Assembly: GCF_000142905.1 (NCBI RefSeq)
Contig: NW_013657637.1
Location: 244,021 to 266,970 of the forward strand
DNA: 22,950 nucleotides
From: Thecamonas trahens ATCC 50062
Lineage: Eukaryota; Apusozoa; Apusomonadida; Apusomonadidae
Reading direction: 5' to 3'
The position numbers and the translations under genes are program-made. A model generated the notes under the pieces. The model was not told the DNA's origin. It worked only from the letters and a program-made list of their open reading frames with translations, and did not search any database. This document shows positions 11,349-20,402 of the stretch, piece by piece; the stretch's first letter is position 1; every line of letters begins with the position of its first letter.

Positions 11349-12308
11349 GGTAGCGGGGAGTAGGGGGGGGAGAGGGGACGGGGGGAGGGTGGCGTGGGCG
11401 TGGGGGGGGAGGAGAGGGCGGTGACGACGGGTGGCGTGGAGAACGGAGTACGGGGGAACAGCGGAAGTAACAAGGAAGGGGGCGGGACAGATGCAAGCGT
11501 TTGTGGCGGGTGGGGGGTGGTATNNNNNNNNNNNNNNNNNNNNNNNNNNNNNNNNNNNNNNNNNNNNNNNNNNNNNNNNNNNNNNNNNNNNNNNNNNNNN
11601 NNNNNNNNNNNNNNNNNNNNNNNNNNNNNNNNNNNNNNNNNNNNNNNNNNNNNNNNNNNNNNNNNNNNNNNNNNNNNNNNNNNNNNNNNNNNNNNNNNNN
11701 NNNNNNNNNNNNNNNNNNNNNNNNNNNNNNNNNNNNNNNNNNNNNNNNNNNNNNNNNNNNNNNNNNNNNNNNNNNNNNNNNNNNNNNNNNNNNNNNNNNN
11801 NNNNNNNNNNNNNNNNNNNNNNNNNNNNNNNNNNNNNNNNNNNNNNNNNNNNNNNNNNNNNNNNNNNNNNNNNNNNNNNNNNNNNNNNNNNNNNNNNNNN
11901 NNNNNNNNNNNNNNNNNNNNNNNNNNNNNNNNNNNNNNNNNNNNNNNNNNNNNNNNNNNNNNNNNNNNNNNNNNNNNNNNNNNNNNNNNNNNNNNNNNNN
12001 NNNNNNNNNNNNNNNNNNNNNNNNNNNNNNNNNNNNNNNNNNNNNNNNNNNNNNNNNNNNNNNNNGCATGGAAGGAACAAATATTTGTAGTGATGGCGTG
12101 AGAGGGAGGAGAGAGAGAGGGGAGGGGGGAGTCGAGGGCGGGGGGGAGGGGGGCGGGAGGGCCCGACTTTGGCAACGGGAGAGGTCGAGGAGCGAGGGAG
12201 AGGGCGGGACTTCACACTTTGCACATACCCGTCTCTCCTTAGTAAGGTCAAAGGAGCGTGCTCGGGTGGAAGATTCGGCAACAGGCGGGATCTGGTTCGG
12301 CTGTGCGG
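11349..12308. promoter_or_regulatory. Divergent intergenic region between two surface-protein genes
   Basis: About 960 bases lie between the start codons of the kelch/IPT gene (minus) and the GAIN/GPS gene (plus), so it should contain both promoters. The known left part (11349-11523) is G-rich on plus, that is C/T-rich on the sense strand of the kelch gene. The right part (12066-12308) has purine-rich AGAG/GGGA runs and then CTTCACACTTTGCACATACC before the gene. Open frames crossing it are low-complexity and I do not regard them as coding. The centre is unsequenced. Confidence 0.6.
11524..12065. other. Assembly gap (542 N)
   Basis: A continuous run of N. The sequence on both sides is G-rich simple repeat, which probably caused the break in assembly. 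The true gap length is not known from the sequence. Confidence 0.99.
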
Positions 12309-15300
12309 ATGGCGGGTATGCGGCGGGGATGGCGAGTGGCTGCATGTCTGGTCTTTTTGGTTTTTCGCTCTCCGATTTGGTGCTGGCACAGAGCGACAAT
12401 GGCGCGGCGCGCAACTCGCTGCGGTCGGTGACGTGGACCATCGAGGCACCTGGAGTAGCAACAAGCACCACGACAGGCACGTTTCCAGCTGGGAGAGGTC
12501 AGATGAACCTGGTGGCTACCGCGTGCTGCACCGAAGACCTCGACAAGGCTGACTTTGACCCTTTTACGCAGCTTGGAGACATTGTCTTCACCTGGACGCG
12601 CACGCCGACTCTGCCGGCCGAGATCGCCAGCCCCATCCACGGCGTGGGCGTCATGTTTGGCCGCAACGGAACGTATGGAAGCCAGACGCTGGTCGACACC
12701 TCGATCAACACGCCGTCGACAACCTACACTTACACCGTTGTGGCCACCCGTGGCTCCGAGTCGGTCACCTCGACGTTCACGGTGACGACGCTCACGCCGC
12801 CGACGTGCTCCGGCTCGTGCTCGGCGATCAACGGCGCGCCGGCGCCGTCGACCCCAGCGGTGACGATCGGCAATCAGCTTACATTTGACATGGCGGCGTG
12901 CTCCGAGGCCGGCGTGACGTACGGCGGAACGCTCATCATGGCGTTCCCCGGCGGGAGCATCGCCATCTTCTCCGAGTTCCTCGCCGCAAGCACGCCGTCG
13001 CTCGTCACCCGCGCCCCACCGATTTACGCGAGTGCTGCTGACTACAGCCTGACGTTCGCTCCGTACGCCGACCTAGCCAACAAGGCGCGGACGTCGTACG
13101 CACCGCCGTGTGGCGTGGGTGCGTCGTCGGCGACGATCACCCGGCCACCAGCGCTCGATGCGAGCTCGTCGACGCTTGCGCAGGCTGTGGCGTACTGGAA
13201 GAGCACCTCGCTGCCGGCCGCGGCGGGCTTCCGCACCTCGCTCGGCGAGTACGCGCCGTTCCTGGCCGGGATCGCCGGCTCGGCCGCCGTCGCTGCCGCT
13301 CCGGCCTACAACCTCAGTGCCAACAGCTACGGCGAGATTGTGTCTGCGGTGTTGGATGAGCTCGCGGCGGGAGTCCGGGCCAACCCGGTGAGCGGGATGG
13401 ATAGCGGCGGCGCGGCGCGGGCAACGCAGGCGCTGGTCACAGTCGTCCAGACCCTGTTTGTCCACTACAACTCGTCGGCGGCGACGGTGGAGCTCCGGGC
13501 GACGCCGATCGTCAACTTTGCGCTGCCAGCCGACGACTTTGCCGCCGGCGTCGAGGTCTTTACCGGCCTGGTTGCACTGTACAATGCGTCTGCAGCCGAC
13601 GATCGCAAGGGTATGGTTCAGGTCTCGGGCGTGCTGGCGGCCATGTCGCAGATGCTCTTTGACTCAACGCGGACATTTGGCTGCAACCAGACGCTGGCGG
13701 AGGCGGCGACGCGACTCGAGGCTGCGGTGCAGGTCCAACGCAACCTCGACGTGGCACAGCAGAGCTGCGGGACGACGCCGCGGACCGACGCGGCGTCGTC
13801 GTACTCGGCACTCTTTGATCCGCGCCGGGTTGCGCTCGGCAGCGTGCCACGCGTCCACTACGAGGCCGCCAACGGGGTGGGCACGCTGTTTGAGATAGGC
13901 TCGCTCGCCGGGTTTCGCGCCGCCGTCGGCGGCGCCACCACCTGCGTCCACCTCTCCATCGCCACCACCGCCGGCGACCCGTTCCAGCTCCGCGACTGCA
14001 AGCCCGGCGAGACAATCGACCCGAGCTCGAACGCGACGCGCGGCGTCAAGTCCGGCTCGGCCGATGTCACGCTCCGCAACCAGGCCGGGAGCCCCATCTC
14101 GCTCAGCACGCTGGGCGGGGCGGGCAACTACGTGTACGTCGTGTTCAACAGCCCGGTCTCAGCCGGGACGGGAGCGACGACGCCGGGCTTTGTGCGGCAG
14201 TGTAACTTTTGGGATGAGGCGCGCGGGGCGTGGAACGGCGTCGGCTGCACCATGCTCACCGGGCGGCCGTCGCCGGATCGGTTTGTGGCGTCGTCGTCGC
14301 CAGGCGGCTTCATCCCGGACTCGGTCATCAACGCGTGGTCGACGTCGGGTAGCCCAGCACTCTCGTCGGCGGCGTACGTCTGCCAGTGCACCCATCTCAC
14401 CACGTTTGCGGTCCGCGACGACGTGCCGCTCTTCCTCGTTCCGGGCGTGGCGTCCGAGGACGACGCGCCCGACGTCGGCGGACCCATCCTTGTCACCATA
14501 GTCGTTGTCATCATCATCGTCGGCGTTACGGTCGAGGTGTTGGCGCTGGCAATCGGCGAGGAGGTGACGACCGGGGCCCGGCTCGGGCTCGACCGCATCC
14601 AGCTCTTCTTTGCGCTCGCACTCATCGGGCGCACCGTCCCGCGGTTTTACCTTCGCCTTGCGCAGTACGTCTCGGTCTTTTCGTTCATCCGCCCGCCGCC
14701 GTGGGAGGCGAACGACTACCCAGGTGCGCCCGGACCACGTCGCAAGCTCCTTGCCGACGAGACGGCGATGGGCGTGGAAAAGTACGCAGCGTTTGCTGGC
14801 ATTCCGGCGGACCACTTGCTCCTGACGGTCATCTGGCTTTTTGTCGCCGTCTTTGTGGCTGTCTACGCCTTTGCGGCCGCCTTTGCCTTTGGCTGCGCGC
14901 GGCGCCACGCGCTCGCCGCCAAGCTAAAGGCCAAGCTTCCGGGCGTTGGCATCCGACTCGTTATGCTCGGCTACTTTCCTCTCATGTACACATCGTCGTA
15001 CTCGCTAACCTTTGCCGACGACACCGACGTTCGGACCATGTTTGGCGTCGCCTTTGGCATCGCGCTCGTCATGTACGGTGGCGTCGGCCTCGGCTTTCCG
15101 GCATGGGCTGCCGGCCACGTCGGGATCAACGGCATTCGCGGCGGCAGCCTCGAGTCGGAGACCTTCCGTGCTCGCTACGGAGTGCTCTATGATGACTACG
15201 TCCGGCCGGACGTTCTCTTTGTCGCTGCCGTCCTCGCGCGCAAGCTGGTCCTCGGCTCGGCCATCGGCTTTTTCTCGCAGGAGCCCGAGACCGCCGTCGT

Positions 15301-15781
15301 TGTCCTCATCCTCGGCCAGCTCGCCTTTGCCGTCATCCTCGCCTGGCGGCGCCCGTACAAGGACGTCGTCCTCGAGGGCATGGAGATTGCTTTCGCATTT
15401 CTCGATGTCCTCCTCTTCGCGCTTCTCATCCCCTACACCGACCTCGGCAACGACGAGGACACCGCCCCGGCGTGGATTATGACCATCCTGCAGTTTGCCG
15501 GCCTCCTCGCCACCCTTGCCATGGTTCTGTACAAGGCCACCAAGGCGGCTACCTCCCGTCGCGACCGTGCCAGCGCCGCCGCCGCCGATAAGGAGCTCGG
15601 TGAGGGAAGCAGCTACACCTATGCAACAGCGGACTCGGGCTCGAGCCTGCGATCGGGTGTTAGCTCGAGCTCGGGAGTTGGCTCGAGCTCGAGCTCGAGC
15701 TCGGGCTCAGGCTCGGACTCGGGCTCGGGCTCGGGCTCGAGCTCGGGCTCGGGCTCGAGCTCGGGCTCGGGCTCGGCATAA
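12309..15781 (+). CDS. GAIN/GPS-containing multi-pass membrane protein with TRP-like domain
   Basis: Large surface protein of about 1,155 residues. From ATG 12309 the frame reads [19 protein letters not shown], a good signal-peptide start. The body of the gene is one base out of frame with it. Adding one T to a T5 tract (12354-12358 or 12361-12365) gives a full signal peptide ending LVLA before QSDNG. Without that, the start would be ATG 12329 or 12344 with a weak leader. The ectodomain has Ig/PKD-like beta sequence (to about 12800), then a helical, Ala-rich part like GAIN subdomain A, then GAIN-B. The GPS motif has [16 protein letters not shown] (Cys codon 14201) and CQCTHLTTF, with the expected self-cleavage between Leu and Thr at 14398/14399. 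About nine membrane segments follow (about 14485-15535). The piece [11 protein letters not shown]...LARKLVLG...AWRRPYKD resembles the fungal Pkd2/TRP-like family rather than a 7TM adhesion GPCR. The cytoplasmic tail is Ser/Gly repeat. Mechanosensing or channel function is an inference. Confidence 0.75.
15661..15778 (+). repeat. Hexamer repeat RGCTCG coding a Ser-Gly tail
   Basis: Near-continuous copies of AGCTCG and GGCTCG form the last 120 or so bases of the GAIN/GPS gene and encode Ser and Ser-Gly runs up to the TAA at 15779-15781. Length is likely to vary between strains. The tract is rich in the self-complementary element CGAGCTCG. Confidence 0.85.
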
Positions 15782-15814
15782 AGGGGCCTAGTTTCTTTAC
15801 GGGAGAAGGGGGGG

Positions 15815-15835
15815 GTGGCGCCCTTCGGGCGACAC
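15815..15835 (+). other. Inverted repeat / RNA hairpin in 3' UTR position
   Basis: CGCCC TTC GGGCG forms a 5-bp GC stem with a 3-base loop (15819-15831). It is extended by GTG/CAC after one G-A mismatch. It sits 34 nt after the GAIN/GPS stop codon, so it would lie in that mRNA's 3' UTR or mark its end. Confidence 0.45.
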
Positions 15836-16086
15836 GACGATCGGAGAAGACGAACTCTCATCCAATTGCACTGACTATTTTCCGATCACTGATCATCGGC
15901 AAACAATTCCAACTTTCTCATTCACTCCCATCCATGCTGCCTCCCTCCCCACTGCGACGCCCCCCCTCTATCCCTGCCTCATCCACCCCCCCTCTTCCAG
16001 ATAGGGTGGCGCGAAAGAGCACCGATCGACCGATCCACCCCATGGCCTTGCCCCCCCCCCCCCCAAACCTCTCGCTTCGCCGCCCT

Positions 16087-16122
16087 GATCACGATCGCGA
16101 TCGCGATCACGATCGCGATCGG
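16087..16122 (+). repeat. Six GATCRC hexamers upstream of the adenylyltransferase start
   Basis: Six contiguous hexamers read GATCAC, GATCGC, GATCGC, GATCAC, GATCGC, GATCGG. Overlapping units create the palindrome GCGATCGC several times. The array ends 31 nt before ATG 16154, in the expected promoter or 5' leader. It could be a protein-binding cluster or a foldable leader; neither is shown. Confidence 0.6.
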
Positions 16123-16153
16123 CGTGTCACGCACAAGCACCTCACGTCCACCC

Positions 16154-17065
16154 ATGGCCATGGCAAGCCACAAGACGACAGTGTCGACACGGGTGCGGTG
16201 CGGGACGGACGCCGAGGAGGTGGTGGCGGAAGTGTGCTCCGCTCTGGCTGCGAGCGACAGCGTGGACGGCGTGGTGGCTGGCGCGGCCGAGGCATGGCTG
16301 GCGAGGCGAAGGAGTGTGGGCGGAGCGAGTTCCATGGCTGAGGACGAGGAGGCGTGGGACGGCGACGATGAGCTGCGTGGTGCACTGGCTGTGGTGGCGG
16401 TGTGTGTGGTGGCGGACGGGAAGGACGGCGCGAGTGTGGCTGCACTGGTGGCGAGCGATGGTGGTGTTGTTGGCTGGGTCTCGCGGGTGTACTCGGCGAT
16501 GGCGGCAGTGGCGGGGCACGGGCTGGACGTGGTGGTGCAGGTGGCGGAGGTGCATGCGGCGGTGGCGGGTGGAGAGAGCGGGGGGCGGATGTATGGGCAT
16601 ACGTGTATGGGGGGGACCTTTGATCGGCTGCACATCGGGCACAAGGCGCTGCTGACGGGCGCGGTGATGGCCACATGTGGCGTGCTCAAGATAGGCGTCT
16701 CGGACGACGCCATGGTGGCGGAGAAGAAGCATGCCGAGCTCATCGAACCGGTCGACGTCCGCATTGCCGCCACCCGCACCGCCTGCCTCCGGATCCATCC
16801 GGGCCTCGAGTACTCGGTCTTTCCCATCCACGACATGTGGGGCCCGACCCGCGACGATCCCGAGCTGGACGCCATGGTCGTGTCGGCCGAGACCGTGGCT
16901 GGCGGCTACGCCATCCGCAAGGCCCGCAACGAGCGTGGCCTCACACCCGAGATCGACGTGGTAGTTGTCGACCTTGTTCAGCCGGCAGACGCTGGAGGCA
17001 ACGACGTCTCGACCAAGGTCTCATCGTCGGCGCTGCGTGCGGCCGAAGCTGTGCGACAGGCGTGA
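16154..17065 (+). CDS. Phosphopantetheine adenylyltransferase, eukaryotic/archaeal type
   Basis: Predicted to transfer AMP from ATP to 4'-phosphopantetheine, giving dephospho-CoA, the fourth step of coenzyme A synthesis. The nucleotidyltransferase signature GGTFDRLHIGH is at residues 153-163 (HxGH is 160-163). The C-terminal phosphate-binding motif is KVSSSALR (residues 288-295), in the place of the usual ISSTxxR. The stretch VSAETVAGGYAIRKAR between them fits the Cab4/COASY-type family. The start is ATG 16154, with another in-frame ATG at 16160; the open frame reaches back to a GTG at 16124. At 303 residues it is the size of yeast Cab4 (305). The dephospho-CoA kinase domain fused to it in animal COASY is absent, so that step needs a separate enzyme. 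The first 145 residues are Ala/Val/Gly-rich with no motif I can name. Its stop lies 15 nt from the end of the convergent RasGEF. Confidence 0.88.
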   Translation: MAMASHKTTVSTRVRCGTDAEEVVAEVCSALAASDSVDGVVAGAAEAWLARRRSVGGASSMAEDEEAWDGDDELRGALAVVAVCVVADGKDGASVAALVASDGGVVGWVSRVYSAMAAVAGHGLDVVVQVAEVHAAVAGGESGGRMYGHTCMGGTFDRLHIGHKALLTGAVMATCGVLKIGVSDDAMVAEKKHAELIEPVDVRIAATRTACLRIHPGLEYSVFPIHDMWGPTRDDPELDAMVVSAETVAGGYAIRKARNERGLTPEIDVVVVDLVQPADAGGNDVSTKVSSSALRAAEAVRQA

Positions 17066-17080
17066 TGCCCTGGGCCGCCA

Positions 17081-20000
17081 CTACGCATGCATGCGCTCGT
17101 AAAGCGGGGTGACGTGGAAGAGGTCGTGCTCGAGGGCGGCGATCTCCATGTCGAGAGCCGGAAGGATGGGCGCGGTCATACCGCCGCCGCGCTGGAGAAA
17201 TTGCGGGCGGTCGTGGCCGCCCGTGTGGGCGCTCGCGTGGGCGGCGGCGGCAGGGTGCTTGCGGCGGCGGCGGCGGCGGGCGCGATGGGGCGCTCCGTGG
17301 CCGGCCTCAGAGTGCTCGGTGAGGTCGGCCTCGGTTGGAGCTGGGACGCCATCGGCGGGGACGAGCGAGCCGACGAGTGAGGCTAGAGCGCCATGGGCGC
17401 GCTTGGAGTGGAGGTGGCGGCGCTCGCGGCGGAGCTTATTGCGGAGGGCAAGCATTTCGTTGTGGAGGTCGCCGTTGGCGCGGGACTTGGTCTCCAGCTC
17501 GATGTCGAGGGCGCGGACGGCGACGGCGATGTGATCGCAGGCGGTAATCGAAGTGGCGAGCGCAGCCTCGAGGAGGGCGCGACGCTGGGCATAAACCTGA
17601 AGCTTGCGCGGGTAGGTGGCATCGGGCGGGACAGGGGGCAGAGCGTCGAGCCGCTGGGCGAGCGCGACGGCGTCCTGGGTCCATCGGGCTGAGCCCGAGC
17701 CGGCCCACGCTGGCTCGGCCATGTGGCCCTGGCCCGAGACGAGCGCGGCCTGTGCGTCGGCAAGCAGCTCGACGCCAAAGGCTTCAGGCCGTGGCAGGTC
17801 GTGGCGCGGCGAGTGGCGCTTCGGATCAAAGGTCTCAGCGACCATGTCCGAGGCGACGACGGCGGCGGCGGCGGCGGCGGCTCGTGCCTCGGCCTCGGCA
17901 TGGAGCGCGGCGTGGCGCGGCGAGTCGAGGCGCACCGCGCGGCGGTCGCGGCGCGGGCGTCCGCTCGCCGCCGACCGCTCATCGTCCTCCAGGATGAGCT
18001 GGACGTGGTCGGCGAGGTCGGCGGCGAGTGCCCGGAGCTCGGCGCCGGGCTCCTCCTCGGCGGCGGCCTCAGCGAGGCGGAGAGTGTGGAGCTCGGAAGG
18101 GGTCTTGGCGAGCGACGCGACGTGAGATGGCGAGTCACGGGGCGGTGACGAGTTCGGGTCGTGGGCCGAAGACGCTGAGTGCGGCGAGAGGGGGCAAGAC
18201 GATGACGCCGAGGACGACGAGGAAGACGACGACGAGTACGCCGACGATGACGAGGTGTCGAGCGAGGGATCGCCGCTTTCGGCGGTTTCGGCGACCGAGG
18301 CGAGCTGAAAGTTGCTCAGCATGGTGGTCGGCAGCGGGGTGTGCTCGACCGCCGGAGCGGAGGAACCCATGGCGGCCATCGACTTGCGGCGGCCGGACAT
18401 TTGATAGCGGCGGATGCGTTCCATCTCTGCCACTTGCTTGGACGAGAGCTTCTGATTGCCGGTGCCCGAGAGCTGCTCAGCGACGAGGTCGGCGGTGGGG
18501 ATGGCAGTGGACGGCCGGCGGGCCGAAGGCTCGCAGTCGTACGACATGTCGAACAGGATGTCTTCTTCGATTTCGCGGAGGAGGAGGACGCGGAGGAGAT
18601 CGGTGATGGCCTCGACCCGGGTGATGTTGAAGCGGCGGCGCTGAAAGGAGCAGAACTCGGCGATGATGCGGCCAACGAGGTTGCCCTTGGACCAGTTGGG
18701 GAGCCGGTCGCGGCGCGGGCCGTGGCCGGGCGAGGTCGGGGAGGACGGCGGGCGGGAGGCGAGGCTGTCGACCTGTGTAAAATCGTCGTTGGCTTCGTAG
18801 GCAAAGGTGAGGTCGGAGAGGAAGATGCCTAGAAAGGGGATAGCCGGCGAGTGAGGGTCGGCGCGCATGGCCTCGCGCAGGTGCTTGAACGACCGCTGCG
18901 AGGAAAAGAGCTCGCGGATGGTGGTGAGCGTGGCAGTGGTGGAGGATGAGACCGAGTCGAGGGTCTTCTTTAGCCGCGAAACCGGGGTCGAGGCAAAGGC
19001 GGCGTTGAAGGCCATGAGCGTGTTGTAGTTGCGGAGAGTAAGGAGCTCCTTGCATGTTTTGGCAAAGTAGGTGATGCGCTTGGAGCGGTCCTTGGCCTTT
19101 TTCTCCTTGAGGATCATGCCAGCGCAAAAGTTGGAGATCTTGTTAAAGTGCGCAATGAACTCGAGGATGTTTGGCGCGAGGTGCATGGTCTTTTTCTTGG
19201 ACCACGCGAGGTCGCGAAACTCGGCCGGATCGATTCGCTGCAGCAGAGTCTGGTCGAGGAGGGTGAGCTGCCGCGCGAGGTCGGCAGGTGGGATGGAGCC
19301 AAAATCGAGTAGCGAGAGTGAGGCGCCGGGCTTGAGCTTGATCTTGGGCGGGGTGGGCCGGCCGGCTGGTGCCACCACCAGCGGCTCGAGTGGGACCTGC
19401 TGCATGGTCGCTGCGAGCTTGAAGAGCAGGTCCTCGGCGGCAGCCTCAAAGCCGAGCTCGGGCAGCCGCTTCTCGCACACCTGCTGCATGGCGGTGACAA
19501 ACGAGGGCGAGTCGAGAAAGTCGCCACGAAACTCGGTGATCCACACGGCGAGCAGGTCTAGCGCCGCCGCCGGCTGCGGAAGCGCGCCAAGCGCCGTTGT
19601 TAGGTTGGTCAGATCGTCGGGCGGTGAGAGGAGGTCCAGGACCTTGAGGAGGAGGACGCGCGGCGTGCAGTACTTGCGAAAGACGTGAAGGAGGCGGCGC
19701 GGATCAACCAGGTCTGAGCCATCGGTGGCGAAGCGTAGGAGCTGGTTGAGCGACGCCGCAGCAAGATCCTGCGAGGTGGGCTCGCGGACAACGACGCTAT
19801 CCTCGTCGATGTCATGAGAGGCAACTTCCTCCATCTCCTCCCAAAAGGCTACCTCATTGAGAACCTGTGCCGAGGAGTAGACCGAGTCTGATCGCGGCTT
19901 GCTCATCGACGACGCAGCCTCGTGGATGATACGACCGGCGGCAGCACGCATGGTCGACTGAAACTTGAGAAAGTGGGCATACTTTGCATCGTCACCATTT

Positions 20001-20353
20001 TGACTGGCACCGCGAGCAGAGCGAGGTCGACTCTGACTCTGCCCGCCATCATGAGCATGACCATGAGCATGACCACGACCATCTGATTGCGGGTGATGTG
20101 AGCCATGCGGACCGTTGTGTGTATCGGCATTGGAGAAGGAGACTCTTGATGATCTCCGCGAGGAGGTAGGCAGAGCAGCAGGAGATATGGTTCCCGAGAG
20201 TCTTGGCGATGATGGTGATTGGCCATGAGGCAGTCGTGTGGTGGCTGCCCATGTCTGGCCCGTCGTCCCCGGGACGACCAACACGTCGTCGGCTCCGAGG
20301 TCACCGCCTTCTGACGACGAGTCCGAGTGGATGGCCAGGCGAGCAACAGACAT
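17081..20353 (-). CDS. Ras guanine nucleotide exchange factor (RasGEF_N + Cdc25 domain)
   Basis: Exchange factor predicted to load GTP onto a Ras-family GTPase at membranes; 1,090 residues from ATG 20353. Residues 1-130 are disordered and Ser-rich with a His/Gly patch (81-103). The RasGEF_N domain spans about 199-320 (SLNQLLRFAT, LLHVFRKYCTPRVLLLKVL). The catalytic Cdc25 domain spans about 346-610, with LLDFGSIPPADLARQLTLLD, FNKISNF, NYNTLMAFNAAFASTPVSRL (the Sos NSSPVxRL block), PFLGIFLSDL and NWSKGNLVGRII. The C-terminal 480 residues include an unusually long Ser run (about 690-720), acidic and Ala-rich segments, a likely coiled coil (about 930-985) and a basic Arg/Lys stretch (about 1024-1032). 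No DH, PH or RA domain is evident, and the specific GTPase cannot be named. It overlaps no neighbour. Confidence 0.92.
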   Translation of the reverse strand: MSVARLAIHSDSSSEGGDLGADDVLVVPGTTGQTWAATTRLPHGQSPSSPRLSGTISPAALPTSSRRSSRVSFSNADTHNGPHGSHHPQSDGRGHAHGHAHDGGQSQSRPRSARGASQNGDDAKYAHFLKFQSTMRAAAGRIIHEAASSMSKPRSDSVYSSAQVLNEVAFWEEMEEVASHDIDEDSVVVREPTSQDLAAASLNQLLRFATDGSDLVDPRRLLHVFRKYCTPRVLLLKVLDLLSPPDDLTNLTTALGALPQPAAALDLLAVWITEFRGDFLDSPSFVTAMQQVCEKRLPELGFEAAAEDLLFKLAATMQQVPLEPLVVAPAGRPTPPKIKLKPGASLSLLDFGSIPPADLARQLTLLDQTLLQRIDPAEFRDLAWSKKKTMHLAPNILEFIAHFNKISNFCAGMILKEKKAKDRSKRITYFAKTCKELLTLRNYNTLMAFNAAFASTPVSRLKKTLDSVSSSTTATLTTIRELFSSQRSFKHLREAMRADPHSPAIPFLGIFLSDLTFAYEANDDFTQVDSLASRPPSSPTSPGHGPRRDRLPNWSKGNLVGRIIAEFCSFQRRRFNITRVEAITDLLRVLLLREIEEDILFDMSYDCEPSARRPSTAIPTADLVAEQLSGTGNQKLSSKQVAEMERIRRYQMSGRRKSMAAMGSSAPAVEHTPLPTTMLSNFQLASVAETAESGDPSLDTSSSSAYSSSSSSSSSASSSCPLSPHSASSAHDPNSSPPRDSPSHVASLAKTPSELHTLRLAEAAAEEEPGAELRALAADLADHVQLILEDDERSAASGRPRRDRRAVRLDSPRHAALHAEAEARAAAAAAAVVASDMVAETFDPKRHSPRHDLPRPEAFGVELLADAQAALVSGQGHMAEPAWAGSGSARWTQDAVALAQRLDALPPVPPDATYPRKLQVYAQRRALLEAALATSITACDHIAVAVRALDIELETKSRANGDLHNEMLALRNKLRRERRHLHSKRAHGALASLVGSLVPADGVPAPTEADLTEHSEAGHGAPHRARRRRRRKHPAAAAHASAHTGGHDRPQFLQRGGGMTAPILPALDMEIAALEHDLFHVTPLYERMHA

Positions 20354-20402
20354 GGTATGCGTATGTGTGTGTATGGGGGTGTGTATGTGTGGTGGGGAGA
20401 GG

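Larger units (their letters stand above)
15782..16153 (+). promoter_or_regulatory. Intergenic region: 3' hairpin, C tract and GATCGC array before the adenylyltransferase gene
   Basis: This spacer lies between two tandem genes. It contains a short hairpin close to the upstream stop (15815-15835), an AT-richer patch (about 15860-15920), several C-rich runs, one of them 14 C (16051-16064), and a hexamer array (16087-16122). The next gene starts at ATG 16154. No coding sequence is evident. Confidence 0.55.

Noticed and set aside
11394-12100. Open frames spanning the N gap
   Set aside because: They consist mainly of unknown bases, and the flanks translate to low-complexity Gly/Arg sequence.
12066-12308. 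5' extension of the GAIN/GPS gene into the gap flank
   Set aside because: The translated flank is Gly/Arg/Glu-rich with no conserved feature, and a signal-peptide start at 12309 fits better.
15934-16341. Small gene with DHDRDRDHDRDR from the GATCRC array
   Set aside because: The peptide is only the translated hexamer array and then runs out of frame through the adenylyltransferase.
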